From contig VXAY01000169.1 in the NCBI GenBank assembly GCA_013399855.1, positions 1,164,356-1,228,355 on the forward strand: 64,000 nucleotides of DNA. The letters run 5' to 3'. This document shows, piece after piece, positions 48,282-61,319 of this stretch (the first letter of the stretch is position 1; each line of letters opens with the position of its first letter). The stretch comes from Oxyruncus cristatus (taxonomy: Eukaryota; Chordata; Aves; Passeriformes; Cotingidae). The notes under the pieces are model-generated. The model was not told the DNA's origin and did no database searches. It saw only the letters and a list, made by a program, of their open reading frames with translations. The position numbers and the translations under genes are program-made.

Positions 48282-50908
48282 CAAGATCTCTCTGCCTAGG
48301 AGCTCCACAGCAGCTGAAACACTGTCTACAGAAATTTCATAGACCATTTCACCCTCTCCAAGCCAGTAATTATCTTTTATGCTTCAATGAAAGTAGCTGC
48401 TGTTGGCTGTATTATGGGTAAACCAACCCTAAGCCTTCAGAAAGGCTGCCTGAAAATCAAATTAACTCGGGGGGGAAAAAAAAAAAAATCTGGAGGAGAG
48501 CAATAGAATTTTAAGTCATCAGCACAGGAATGGTCACATAACTTCTGGTAGCCCCAAATGAGCATCATGAAGAGAAGAGGACGAAAAACAAAGTTCACTG
48601 AAGGTGAGACACCAACAGGAAGGTGAGGAGGACCCTCTTGAAAAACACACTGAAAGGTCACGAAAGAATATTTTCTAAGGAGGTCAAAGTCCAGATGGCA
48701 TATGAAACAACTTCTTGAGAAGAACTGATGGAGAACAGTTTGGAAACAATAAGTTAAGTGATCTTTGGCCTGCAGTAAAGTGTTAAAATAGAAGAAGGGA
48801 AGGCAATTCGAGAGGAAAAAGTCTCATGGAGCTTCTCTTGAAAACATCTAAGAAAGTCCAGTTCAGGGAAACAAACAGAGCAAAATCTGACCAAAGCTCT
48901 CCAGAGTCAAGAGGCAGTTTGTCTCCTTGGAGAAGTCAAGTCAGACTCAAGGAACCGATTTGATTCATGCAGGGAAGGAAAGCATGAAAGCGTCTGTATG
49001 TGTGTAGGGACAAATCAGCGTGGCATTTCTGCTGCACTGGAGCAGCCACTGGCAAGAGGGAAGCAGGGCTTGTGTGCTGACCTTCATATTTTAAGGTCAG
49101 GATAGACAGGAGATTAGCAAGATTCAGTGCAAGGGAAGGAGTGTGTCCTTTTGGAGACAGACCCCTCTCCTGTGTATAGATCTGCCTCCACCCCTGGCCA
49201 CTCTTAGGTCCTTAAAGCTCAGGAATTTTCCTCAAACTGCCATTCGCTCCTGCCAAAGTTTTCCTTGCTCTTTCCTCCCCGCTGTACTTTCACATCTACT
49301 CAGATTATCCAGTAGCCTTTTCTGAGGGGTTTTGTCAGCAGGCACACATTCACGGCCTCCTCAGCCCTAAGTTTTGTTTTACTGGACAATAATACACATT
49401 GTGGATGGTACAAAACACATGATGATGTGGTGGGGCTCGCTGTTTACGGAGAACAGAGTCCGCCACCCGCCCTCCCGAGCTCATTAGAGCTAAAACCAAG
49501 GACAGCCTCAAACCAAAGTCTTCAGTCTCTGCCAGAGCCCCAAAGAAGTTCAGATCCAGCTTCATACTTCACAGCTCTGGCACCAGAGCCAAGACAACAC
49601 CCCTTTTCCCCTGAACCTCCACGCTAAAGCCCTGATCCAACATTTCCAGGTGGTACCACCTCTCGTGTCCCTGGCTGGCCACAAGCTCCGAGACTGGAGC
49701 TAAATGCAACCTTTTGATGAGACCAGTCACCCCAACCGCCCCTCTGTACAACTCCTTGTGAGCCACTGGGAGGGGTTTGAAGGGAACATGTGTGGCTGAA
49801 GCACTTGCTGCAGTCAGATGATTGTCAAGCTGAGCCTTGGAAGTGATTTCTGGAAGCCGAGAGAATAAGTTTCATGGAGATTTGCCTTCCTCAACAAGCA
49901 GCTGTAGCAATACACTATTGAAAAAACAGCCCTGAAACTCACTGAGGGAGGGAAACTGGCAGAAAGGAACTTTAAAACAGGTCTTTAGCAGCAGTGCAAA
50001 ACTTTTAAGGGTTGAACATCACACACTTGTAAAAGCAGAAGGTCTAGGTCTGCTGTGCAGGTGTCAGGAGTAATTATTTCCAGTTACTTATTGAGAAACA
50101 CTTTAGACATTTTGACTGCAAAATGTAAAGGCCTTTGCCAGAAAACTCTGACACTGAAGAGGTGAAGGGAGAGGCAGGAAAAAGAAACAGCAGAAATAGC
50201 AGAAAACACACAGTACAGCCCCATTCTAGGGAACCAGTTGTCGTTCTGGCTCTTTTGTAGCCTACGAGGACTGGTGACCTCAAGGGTCTGCCTTGAAGCC
50301 ACTGAAGCCAAGGAGAACCTTGCCTCCAGCACGTAGTAAGCCAAGTTACAAAAACATGGTAAAATTTGATAGTTATCCTCACACTTGCAAGCTGGATTCA
50401 GAAGTGGCCAGTGCTGGCTGCCTGGTCAGCCCTGGAGTCGCTCAAACCTGGAGTCTCAGCTCTCAAAACACTGACACTCCTGGTTTATCTGTTCATTATT
50501 ACATGCTGCAAAGCCAACTTCACTGTTTCCAGAATCCTAGAAGATAGACCTGGAAGGTCCCAGAGAAGCCAAACATGAGTCTAAAGCTCTCACCAGAGCC
50601 TGTACTGACGGTGAACCTGCATTTCTGCTGTCTCTGTCCCACTGCCTCACTGCCTTCACTGTTAGAAGTCTATCATAACCTGGAAGTACCTTTTCAGTCT
50701 TATAACCTCACCATCTTATCCATCTGAGCATGGAACAGCAGCTCCTTTCCTTACAGCAGCAGCTGTTGGTACACTCAGACCCTCTTTTTATGACCTTATT
50801 AAGCATCCTCGGTGTTGAGCCACATCACACACACCCTCTCTGCCAAGTCAGCGAAGCAAGAGGAAAACCAACAACCCTGAGACCCCGAGAGTGGGATAAC
50901 TTACTTAC

Positions 50909-51054
50909 CCAGGTGACTAAGGGCCTCTTTATCCCATGGCCAAGTGGCAGCACCAGCCAACTCTTCCCTCACTGAGCTGGCGAAGTAAACGTTGAGGAAG
51001 TGGGTGCTGTTCAGCTGCAGTGCCTCCTTCAGCTCCTTCACGCTCATGTATGCC
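50909..51054 (-). CDS. PAPPA2: PAPPA2 exon A: protease domain, before zinc site
   Basis: This is the 5'-most exon I can recognise (146 nt). It follows an acceptor reading ttcttgcag and ends at a gtaagt donor. It starts with the last base of a split codon and ends in phase 1. Residues 1-48 begin [14 protein letters not shown] and include YFASSV and [11 protein letters not shown], which match the pappalysin-2 segment just upstream of the catalytic motif. An N-glycosylation sequon (NST) is visible. The frame joins directly to exon B, which supplies the zinc ligands. The 6.9 kb intron between them contains no further coding exon that I can find. Confidence 0.9.
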
Positions 51055-51568
51055 CTGCAAGAACCAGGGAGAGGAGACAGTCAGCACAGACTCCAACAGA
51101 GCAAAGAGGAAAAGCGGGAGCCACCCACAGATATCCTACAAAGGGTGCAGCAGACCCGGAGACCCCATCCTCAACTCTCCGAAACAAGCAGTGTTTGGTA
51201 AAGTGTGGCAAAATTCAGCATTTCAACGGGATATTCCATGGCACTACTAATTCTGCTCCGCAGGGAGGAAGTTCTGCCAGTGAGGGTTTTGGGTGGGAGG
51301 CGGTCATGCAATTCTGAAGAAGTTTGCTAATTACAACCACCAGGAAATTCATTCTTCCCTCTGTGTGGCTGTTCCTGCACAGATCAAAAGTCTGTATCAC
51401 ATTCACCAGTGCAGCAACAGTCCCAGCGCTGGTCTTTAGGGAGTTCATGTCCTCAGCTACGAAAAACAATGAGACTCTAACCTAATAACGACAGTAATAA
51501 CTCCAATAGTAATAGCAGTGGAATTACAGGGCCTCGGGCTGTGCTGCAAATGCCAGGTACTCTTTTAA

Positions 51569-51621
51569 ATGGACTTCAATGATCCTTGTGTGTCCCTTCC
51601 ATCTGAGGACATTCTATGACT
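51569..51621 (+). repeat. CR1 3' tip
   Basis: It reads ggacttcaatgatccttgtg, then tgtcccttccatctgagg and acattctatgactttatatt, a sense CR1 terminus. Confidence 0.8.
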
Positions 51622-53919
51622 TTATATTCTATAAATCAAGTTCCACCATCACTGCCATTAACAGGATTAGGACAGGCAGCAGACATTGTCCCTCTATTCC
51701 TACAACTTGTTTCTAAGACTTCAAAACCTGAAGACCCTGCCCCAAGGTTTTTTGAAGCCATCAATTTAGGAAATTCTAGACAGGGGAAAAAAAACAACTC
51801 ATGGAAAGGCTTCAAATACATCACTGTGGAATGACGATGGAAACGCACCATTGTGGAAATATGTCATAAGAGTGACTAAACCTGCAGCATAAGGCCAACA
51901 GCAACATTAAGGTGGCGGAAAGCATTTCACTTATTCCCATGCTTCCAGGAGCAGTTGGCATCTCTGAGCTGCATGGAGAGCTTATGGAGGGAGTATGGTC
52001 AGTACTTCACACTGGACTCGCCAGGAAGGCACAGCAGCTCTATCTGAACAAGCAGCTTCTGTAGAGTGGTGTCCACTAGGGCAAGGAAGCACAAAAAGCT
52101 GAGCATGGGCTAAGGGGAAGGAGGTGTGTTCTCATCGGAGATGCGACTTGAGAAAGAAAACCAACGAGATGTGCAAATACGCTGTTTGAAATGGCAAGAT
52201 CCCGAGGCAAGTTATTACACCAACAGGCTTGTTTAGAGAGAGAGAGGTTGCTACAGCAAATTGAAGAGAAGGAGGAAACGCTGAAAAAATAGAGGATTCC
52301 AGAAATAAACTAGAGCAGGATGGCATGTGGAACAGAGCTGGATAAACCCAAGGGCCTCTTCCCTGGACCTGAAATAGCAGAGACTTTCAGAAGCCATTGC
52401 TGACTTGAGAGGTGTCAGATAATCCGGATCTGCTGACTGTCTCAGCCCCTACCAGTCAGCCCCATCCCAGGCTGGAGGCACCTCACCCACCTTCCCATCA
52501 GCTCTGAAACTTCAGTTACTTCAGAAAAATCTTGGCTGGACTATGTGGCGAGATGAGATGACCAGCTTGTCTTCACCAGGCCCCGAGATCTCCCACCACA
52601 AAGCAGCATTCCCAGAACACTTTCCCCAGCCACATCAGCTTGCGGAGAGAAAACTCTCCCAACCGGAAAGGACAAATTAGGAGAACATGATCTCTTGCCT
52701 GTGATGTCTCGCCTGAGCATCCCAGACACGCGCCACGCTGACGCCATCCCTCCAACCCAACCAAGGCCGGGAGGAATAGATAGGGAGAAGAATAAACAAA
52801 CCTGAAGGACATATTTGTGGCATGACTCGGAAGAAAGAGAAGCAAAAATTTCGTAGAAATAGCGCATAAGGAGCGGGGAGGGTGAGAGAAAGTCTCCCTC
52901 ACTCATCAGAGCTGCTCGGGGGACACAGGCTTAAAAATAACATCAATTCCTGACCTATGATATCTCGGAAAAATAGCCCCAAACCCTTCCAGGCTGTCCA
53001 AATTCCAGGAGCCGACGTCAGCCCTATTCAGAGGGATATTCCTGCTGCCCCTCTTCTGGAGACACGATGTTTTTCTGGCTGTCGCCTGCCGGTCCCTTGA
53101 CATTAGCAGCATTTTTTGTCAAGCCTTAATTATAAATAACTGTAGTTTCCTCCATTGAGAGATTTGGATGGTTGAGGGATGTGTCAGGGTTAGAGGGAGC
53201 AGTTCCAGCACCGAGATGCTCAGATGAGTTGGGCGGACAAGGAGAGGAAAGGACCCCAGTTTCACCCACTATGGCACAGAAAGCACAGATATCCTGCCGA
53301 CATCCCCAAAGACACGAGTGAGGCCACAACAACTCTAGACTGGGCAACTCCAGTTCCCCTCAATCCACACCTCCCACTGGCATCCTTAGGTTAGACAAGG
53401 AGCACGCAACTGGCGTCTGAGCCTTTTGCTTACTGCCAAAGGTTAAGCTCTCCCTCTTCTCCAGCGCTTCTGTGACTTTCCCTGGGGAGAAGGCAGAGCA
53501 GCCTTTGGTCTCCACAAACAGCCTAAGTAGCAGCCCTCTCCTCTGCTCCCCAAATAGCTTTCCAATTCCTGCAAGACCAGAGCATTCCAAATTAGATGGT
53601 ATTGAGAGCAGGGTGGGCACTGCAAGCCAACATGGAAGCACAAGGAAGGACAGAAGGATACCTGAAGGTACAGACACCAGCTGAGGAGTAAAACCCAAAC
53701 AAACCCCAAAGAACAGGGCAGAGGATAGAAGAGAGATGGAACAGGGACATCAGGTTTGCTAGATGAATTATACTAGCCAATGACATGACCCTAAGGCAGG
53801 TTTCAGCACCACACTGCATCCTGCTTTACTTGTGTGGGACGGCTGTCAGCATGTGGCTCTTCTGGCTGTCAAAAAAAGGAAAGGAAGATGAAGTCCAGCA
53901 GTTTCAGTGACTGTGTCAC

Positions 53920-54160
53920 CATAGAATAGTGGAATCAGACTCAACTGGCAGGTGGAGGGGATTTCAAAATAGGTCTAATTAGATCCGGTTGCTCAAGGTC
54001 AGGTCCAGCTACAAGGACAACCTCCCTGAGCAACTTATTCTAGTATTTAACCATCCTCAAGTTAAAAAAAATTCCTAATCCAAATTTCTTGCATTCCCAG
54101 TTGTGTCCACTGCTTCCTGTCTTCTGTCCTCTTGGAGTCCTGCTCCACTTTCTCCATGTC
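53920..54160 (-). repeat. CR1 LINE 3' fragment, diverged
   Basis: It starts ccatagaatagtggaatcag, continues aacctccctgagcaacttat and aaaattcctaatccaaattt, and ends near cttcctgtcttctgtcct. This follows the antisense CR1 3' region over about 240 bp. Confidence 0.8.
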
Positions 54161-56156
54161 ACTTCATCATATCAAAGGGGAAAGTCACCAAATGACTCCA
54201 GCTATGCATGGTAAGCTCTTACTGCACTAGACCTTACCTTATTAAAGTCTAAAGACCCAAAGTTTCCTTTCTGAGCAGTCAAAACATCACTCTCATCCAA
54301 TGATGCCAGACCTCCCTGGAGAACCCTTACATCCTCTTCTCCTGCTTTTCCTCGGACAATTTTATCCTAACCCGTGGGGGAGACAGTATCTTCCCAATCG
54401 TGACTGCTAGTCAGGCTCTGGGCTGGCTTGGCCAAAGGAGAAGGCTTGACATACCCTGGGGAGGCAGAGCTGTTGCTGCTTTTCCAGCAGGAATTCCTGG
54501 CAGAAACAACAGGACCACTGCTGGTGCAGAGGTGGGCGAGAGGAGAGAATCTGCTGATCTGTGGGGCAGCAACCAAGTTGTAACACAAACCTGAAGTGGT
54601 TTAAGGTGGGAGAAGAGGAGCAAGAGTGGCACTTTTTTGTGACAGCCAAATCATACCAGGAAGCCTCAGGGCCACAAAATGGCCATGACCACCAAGAAGC
54701 AAAAGATGGCACCTCCAAATGAAAAGCTAGGCCAGCGTGTATCCTGTGCAGTACCATAAATTAAACTGAATTCTCTGGGTACTGCAAAGGATGCAGTGTG
54801 TAATGCCACAGGAATTCCACTGCAACTCAAAAATAGGAGTCTTTTCCCTGTAGACGTTTCAGAGGGGATGTGGGAGTGGGGCTGGGTGGAAGCTGTCCAA
54901 GTGCCCTCCACGGACAACTGGAAAATACTTGAGAGCCAGCCAGCTCCAGCTAACCATACAGCCTAATGAAGTCACAGGGGATTCCTGGCTCTGCTTTCAT
55001 GTCCTTCAACCACCGCAAGGAAATTCCTCTTCCTACTCCCCGCAAGCAGAGAGGCTCCCTTTTCCCCCAAACCTCTGCTTGACAAATGAGGAATCCCTCA
55101 GACTTCCCAGAAACGAGCAGCAGCCAGCCAGTAACATTTTCAGCGTGTGGATAACACATTTCTCCGAGGCTGCAAAGGGTTAATGCAACACACAGCAACC
55201 TCGCCTCTGAGGCAGCGGCCACAAGCCCAAGAGCCACAGCTCAATCCATGAAGACAGGTGGCTGATTCAAGTGGCATGAACACTTTTGGAGAGCAGACCC
55301 TAAATTCCCCGTGTAGTTCCAGAGAGGGACATGCTCCTCCAGATGGTGAGCCCAAGTGATTACCTTCCAATTCACGCCACCAAAGGGCTCCTCTCCATGG
55401 TGGCTCTTTAGCAGGGAAGTCTAAAGAGATAATCCTCCAGTCCTGGGCTCTCTGCTGGCATAAGTGAACCTACCTCTCTAGAATTTGTTAACCCTCATCC
55501 CTGTTCCCATCCCACCTCAGCCTTGCCTCCCTTCTCCCCTGGCACAGGCAGACAAAGCCCACCACCACAACCTAAACACGGTACCACCCTGGCACAGCAC
55601 ACAAGCCCAGATGGGTTGCTTGGGCGGCCTCCAGGCTAGGCTCATGGTGGTCCTTTGTAACTGAAGCTGCCTCACACGCCAGGTTTACCTGCCCTGGAAT
55701 TTCTGGTGTTAATTCAGCCCGGGGGATGCTGTATTTTTAAGTCCTGCACTTACTAAGACTCCTTGCATCCCCATGACCATGGTCTAGGAGCTCTGACTCC
55801 AGTCCAGCACTATGCTGGTACGCCACAAACATCGTTGCCAGCATCATGACAACTTGACAAGGCAGCAACACCAAATGACTCTCATCTGGACAGGCTTTGG
55901 TAACACAGCCAGATACAAAACACATGCAAGATGTGAAGGGAAGGCTGAGAAACAGCCAGACATTCCCCCGGGATCACAGGAAGCACAACACTGCTGGAAT
56001 AATACCCTCTGTAGTGCTCAGGAGTCTTTCATCAGCCTCGCTGTGTGTTGGACTCCGGCCAAAGAGCATTTGAGTCCACAGGGGATGAGGACATCCCAGC
56101 TCTTGGGCATGCCTGGAAAAACCCACCTCCGAGGCACAGACAGCACGGGGAGAACA

Positions 56157-56197
56157 GCAGCCGGGGAAGCAGCCGGGGAAGCAGCCGGGGAAGCAGC
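56157..56197. repeat. 12-bp minisatellite, 3.4 copies
   Basis: The unit gcagccggggaa is repeated three times without change, followed by gcagc. Copies are identical, so the expansion is recent or maintained. It is GC-rich and CpG-containing. Confidence 0.95.
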
Positions 56198-56699
56198 ACT
56201 CACTGCAGCACCATTTAAACTTTGCATGAGTGGCTGAGTATCAAGGTGTCAAAGAGGGCAACAGGGCAAAACAGGATCCCCCGGGATCAGGAGGTTTCCT
56301 TATGCATGAGCACCTCCAGTCGCATTCGGAGTTAAACCCCGACCCCCACGTGCGAGCAGGACTTGGCTTTGGGACCAGCGCAGTAGCAGATGCTGCAGGG
56401 TCAGAGAGCTGCCCTGGCAAAGCTGCAGGTGGGATCAAAAAGGCACGTTGCTGTTCAAGGCTGTGACCCTTCCATATGGATTTACTGGGGAAAGGGAGCA
56501 AAAAGGCTGTGGATCACTAGCACACAGCAGGCAAGCTCCCAGTTACAGCAGAGGGTAGTACGCAACTTCTTGAGGTCAGATTTGGGAAAGAAAGACAATA
56601 ACACTAGTGTCAGACCAGAAAGCCTGCAGGGCATTTTGCCCTGAGATAGGCTGAAGAATAAGTGCTGCTAACAATGGCATGGCCCAGATATTCCTGGAA

Positions 56700-57030
56700 G
56701 TGTTGGCTAAAAAGTTATTCACTAAATCATCAGTGAATCAGCCAAAGGCAGTGCTATTTTAGACCTGGTTTTGGTAAGCGTTGCAGAAATTAGGGAAGGG
56801 CAGACGAGAGAAAGAAAACTTGGTCTGAACTAATAATGAGTTGATTCAGATCAACTTAAATTGAGGGATAAACACAGGTCTTGAATGAAGAATTGAGAAC
56901 CAGGACTGATCAGCAGACAGTGCTGCATCCGAAATGACAGGGAGAACGGGGTGAAGTGGGAATTCCCTGAAATCAAGCTGACTCCAGTGAAAACAAATTT
57001 AAAAAGACCTTTCTAGAAATAAAAAGGGCA
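56700..57030 (+). repeat. Ancient CR1-like ORF2 fragment
   Basis: The frame around 56750 reads SAILDLVLVS, and further on a tgagttgattcagatcaact stretch resembles the HELIQF part. Both are landmarks downstream of the CR1-type endonuclease. The copy is old, with stops and indels. Confidence 0.65.
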
Positions 57031-57811
57031 AAAGAAGGAAGAATCAAATCTGCTGAGCAGGGAAGGTGAAGCTGAAGCTCAGCATAATTAAGATGCATCC
57101 CTGGACAAAATTACAGTATGGTCTTCACCTTTATCCGATACTAAACACATGGTAGGGGAGCAGAGCTGGATGTGGGCTGAAATGCCATCTGGACTGGGTG
57201 GGAGGGAAGATGAGCCTCTGGGGAGGTGGCAAGCCCCAACTCTGAAGGTGTGGGATTGTAGAGATACAGAACAGGGGGCAAACAGCAAGAGGGAAGAGTG
57301 CAGAAATAGAAAGAAAGCCTCACAGATAAACAAAACTCAGTGGATGTAACACATTTGCAGGGGAAATGCCGCCTCAGATCCAGAAGGACTGACCTCAGGA
57401 CACGACTGGAGAACAGTTGATACGGTACATGCAGTGATGCCTAAAAGGGTGAAAAAAGATCCCAACGGGACAGGCTGATCTGGTTGTTCTCTCTCTGACA
57501 GACCTTAAATCCATATGAAAATTTCCGCGGACTTTCAGGTATAAAGGTCTCCATGTTATTACTTTCACCTTCCTGCCTTGTCTTTCAACAAAACAAATAA
57601 AATAATGGAAACACTTAAAACACAGAGACTGATGCAGATGCGAGCACCTGAAAGTCAGTGAAGGACATGCAATGCCCTCTCTGGGCAAGCTCTGAATAAC
57701 TCTGTCAAGGATGACAAATTTTTAACCAGCCACCTGCACTGAGATCCCAAATGCTGCCAGTGGGAAAGCAGGCAAAGGTGTGCTGCACTTGCTGGCCTTT
57801 CTCTTGGGAAT

Positions 57812-58850
57812 CACAGAATCAGAGTAGCAGGTTGAAATGGACCTCAGGGATCATCTGGTCCAGCCTTTTCTGGCAAAAACAGCCTAGACAAGAGAGCCCA
57901 GCAGACCGTCCAAGTGAACTTTAGAAGTGTTCACTGTCAGGGAATCGACTGCTTCCCTGGGGAGATTGTTCCAATGGCTGATTGTTATTTTGAAAAGTTT
58001 TACCCTTTCTTCTAGTTTTTTATATCTGTGGCCAGTTTCAGTTCAGGCTGAGCTTTTCCTTTTCTGAATGCATCTCTGCACACCTTGGCAATGCCCTTGC
58101 AGTTCTCAACAGGTATCTGTCCACTTCTCCATCTCTGGTATGCTTCTCTTTCGGCTTTGAGCAGACTCAGAAGCTCACATTAAGCTAAGGGTATCTCTTT
58201 CTCTGCTGGGTTCCCTTGCCTTTAAATGGGAAGAACTGGTTTTGTCCTTCCAGGAGAGTGTTCTTGAAAAATTCCCAGCACTCGCTAGCTCCTTTATCCT
58301 CCATGGAAGCAAATCCCTCACAACTGAGGTCTGAGCAAGCTGAAATTCACCCTTGTAAAATCCAAAGTATTTGTCTTAGAATCAACCACCAGCATCTCAG
58401 CAAGACCCCAAACCAAGGCTACCACTAGCCAAGATATCATAAACCAGGCTTGCGTGGTTTGTGAGTATCAAGTCCTGCATTCCAGGAACTTTACAGATGA
58501 CCTGCGAGCTGCTACACCATTCTTCCAACAAATGTCTGGGTAGTTGAAGTTACCCTCAAGAACCAGGATCTGTTGACTCAGAGCTTAAATTACTCAAATA
58601 TTGCTTTGCTGGCCTTATCATGTTCGTTTGGAGGCCAACAGCAGATCCCTACCGTAAGATCTCCCTTGGAGATGACCCAGAGGCATTTGACAGGGCTTCC
58701 ACGATCACCACAGCTGGCTTCTATACATCCAAGGTTCTCCTCAACATACAGCAAAGCCACAGTTGGGCATCAAGGACTTGTCTTTGCCTCTGGATCCACA
58801 GCAGGGCACCCGACTTCAGGAAAGCCACGTTAATTTCTCCCCACCAGCCT
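57812..58850 (-). repeat. CR1 copy lacking the reverse-transcriptase region
   Basis: The left end (57812-58015) is an antisense CR1 3' untranslated region, starting aatcacagaatcagagtagc. From about 58020 to 58850 the minus strand encodes endonuclease-region landmarks: VALLYVEENLGCIEASC, VKCLWVISKGDLTVGICC, EGNFNYPDICWKN and GKAQPELKLAT. The reverse-transcriptase part that normally lies between these two regions is absent, so this is an internally deleted, inactive element. Confidence 0.8.
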
Positions 58851-59461
58851 GCTCAGAGACTGTTTGCTTTTCTGCCACATGCTGCTTTCCTCTCTGGATC
58901 TTGTTACAGCTCTGTTGACAGCTTATGTGCAGGGCAAGAGGGCAGGGACAAGTTTTAAGGCTGGTTGCATATTTTAAGGCTGGCTCCATGTGGCACACTG
59001 GTACTCATGTTTTTGGGGTTGAACTGAGGACGGTCCCCCACTTGTGTTGAATCCATGAGAATAAGCCTCAGGAGAGGTTTACCCCCAGCTGTGCTCTCAC
59101 AGCATGGTGGGCACTCTCGGGACACCCATGCCAACGAGGTGCACATGTGCATCAGATGATTGGATCATGGAAAAACACTGGCTTTGGGATATTTGCACCC
59201 TGAGGACAAGGCTGGCTCACTGTCTCACTTGGCTACTGGCTGCCATGCATGTGGTGGGCACCACAGTCTGTCCAGGGGCCTCCTGGGATGGCTCTGCTGG
59301 GAATCCCAGCACATCTCCAAGTGCCTGTGTAGGCTTCCTGGCTTACAACTGAGGTACCACCAGCCCCAGGACACCTTAGGAGGAGGTAAGGTTTTCGAGA
59401 AACATGCCTTTTTGAGAAACCCAGGCACCAGCAGAAACACTTGACACTTTGCATTTCAGTT

Positions 59462-59480
59462 TCAAAAAAAAAAAAAAAAT
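59462..59480. repeat. A-run
   Basis: About seventeen A are followed by taatc. No retrocopy body is recognised next to it. Confidence 0.85.
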
Positions 59481-60504
59481 AATCTGATGGTTATGGGTAT
59501 TCAGTAGACCTGGATAGTCTCTCCTGAGCTCCTGGAGGAGCCAATCCTGCACTGCAGGAAGCACCAAGGCTGACCACCAACTACCCCAAATGGTCAAGTT
59601 GTTCTGATGCCTAACACAGAGCCCATTACATTATGATCCCGAGATAAAGTCCTACAACCCTTGTTCCAGGGACAGTTGTCTACCCTCTCCCTAAGGAACA
59701 AGAACCCACTTGCTCCTCTCCACCTGCCTCAAGTCAAATTCCCTTAAGGAGGAGGGGACTAATTCCCCACACTGCCTCCTCCACTCCCATCCCAAATACC
59801 ATCCAACATCACCACGTTGCTGGCGGGGAAGGGGCATCTTTTCACAGTGGCCTTATGGAGGAGGCACCTGGCCCTGGCCCCATAGCAGGAAGGGCTTGGA
59901 GAGGCGAGGGCAGCAGGAAGAGCAGTGCTGGTTTAGGATCAGACACACACGGCAGAGAAATGCAGGGCTGTGGGAGGGAGCAGAGGGCTGTGGTGAGGCT
60001 GATTGAAGGAGGCATGAAGGGAGACAAACAAGGGCAGCGTGGCCTCTGGCTCGGCAGGGACTACCTGACCTCTCCTGCGCGGGGGCACGGCAGCTTTGGG
60101 CTGACGCCGGCAGCCTGCCCGTGTCCGGAGAGCTGCTGCTGTCTGGCAGAGATGGCAACAGCAAAGCCCTAATCAGAGAGGACAGCTGGCCTGCAGAGCT
60201 CCCTGGGTGCTGCTCTGCCAAGCCAAGATGCGGGAGCTGGGGCTGGGACCCCTTTCCTTTGCGCTGCTCTCCCCCCGTCCTTGGTGCTTGTCCCGAAAAC
60301 TGGAGTCTGCTCTCCGAGGGGACAACAGCCACACCGATGGGTCCCAGCCCTTTGGGGCACCTCCTGGGGTGGACCTGCCAGAGCTGTATCCTTCCATCCC
60401 CACCGCTCAGCAGGGACACACAGGCTCTCTCTGCTTCAGTTTTAGGACTGGGACAGGTTTCTCCTCCCATGCATGGAAAGAAGTGCAACCAGCAGGACAA
60501 GGAA

Positions 60505-60668
60505 GTGGATTCTTCCCCTCTACTCCAGTCTCATGAGACCCCACCTGCAGTGCTGCATCCAGCTCTGGGGCTGCCAGCATAAGAAAAACCTGGACCTGTT
60601 GGAGCAAGTCTGGAGGAGGCCACAGAGATGATGAGAGGGCTGGAACACCTCTGCTATGGAGACCTGTG
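60505..60668 (+). repeat. CR1 ORF2 3' fragment
   Basis: It reads tctcatgagaccccacctgc, agtgctgcatccagctctgg, then ggacctgttggagcaagtct and gagggctggaacacctctgc. This is the well-known CR1 segment near the end of ORF2, in sense orientation and only moderately diverged. Confidence 0.9.
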
Positions 60669-61319
60669 CAACATAGGAAACCCTGTGCCACCAAGAACTG
60701 ACCCACAAATTCAGCATTTCTTGCAGCCTTTCAGCCCTAAAGCATCATTTGGTTCTGCCAAACAACCAAAGCCTGTACACACTTGAAATTTAAGGCAAAA
60801 CAAGCCAAATGTTTCCCAAAAAGCTCCTGCAGGAGCCTGGCTGTGAGCTTGTGATAGCAGTGGTGGTTCAGCCCATGAACCTTCCTTTTTACCCCCCTCA
60901 GGGAGGACAAATCCCTGCAAGTCCCATAAACTTCCTGCCTTATGTGACAATCCTCATGCTGCTTCAGCATAATGGGCCATCAACTTTCCCCTGGGATAAA
61001 TCTGTCCTGGCAAACTGTCTTTTAGTGCTCTACATCTTGGGGGAGTTGATAGCATTTGGGGTTTATTTTAATGGGAGTCGGTAGCCATGATCAATTGTAA
61101 AAGCTCTATTTCCACGGAAATGGGAATTTAATAGATTTTTTGAAAATGGTGGTTATTGACCCAATGGGCCTTAATGGCTTAAAAACCACCCGATTGGAGG
61201 GTGTCTGAGCAAATGCGCGTGATTTTCAAACGAATACTGGAATGGGTAGTAAAAACCCATTTAAAGTGCCGGGACCTGGTCAATAGGGAGTTTCCATTTG
61301 CTCGTTCGGCTTTTCTATT

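Larger units (their letters stand above)
44034..50908 (-). other. PAPPA2 intron B/A
   Basis: This 6.9 kb intron lies upstream of the zinc-site exon. It includes an AAT microsatellite, a TGGC run and a G-run/A-run at about 48469-48488. A weak antisense CR1-like start may lie near 45940-46000. The phases of exons A and B match directly, so no coding exon is needed in between. Confidence 0.65.
5596..51054 (-). other. PAPPA2: PAPPA2 gene, internal part (18 exons)
   Basis: This is the gene-level record for the minus-strand exons listed separately. The product is a secreted metzincin protease (pappalysin family, M43B) that cuts IGF-binding proteins and so frees IGF. All 17 introns within the window have GT-AG ends and their phases match, giving one open frame of about 1,069 residues. 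The zinc motif [11 protein letters not shown], the stretch FEGMYNCTQGF and the [11 protein letters not shown] segment fit PAPPA2 better than its paralogue PAPPA. Compared with the roughly 1,790-residue human protein recalled from memory, the window covers from just before the zinc site to the end of the fifth CCP module. No start codon, signal peptide, promoter, stop codon or poly(A) signal of the gene is present. I see no disabling mutation, so the gene appears functional. Confidence 0.95.

Noticed and set aside
50530..50570. A weak antisense CR1-like start (agaatcctagaagatagacc).
   Set aside because: The similarity is short and breaks down immediately afterwards.
52786..52906. A minus-strand stretch reading YEIFASLSSESCHKYVLQ followed by gt, considered as an upstream PAPPA2 exon.
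   Set aside because: The donor (gtttgt) is weak, no matching acceptor or frame to exon A could be shown, and I do not recognise the peptide as PAPPA2.
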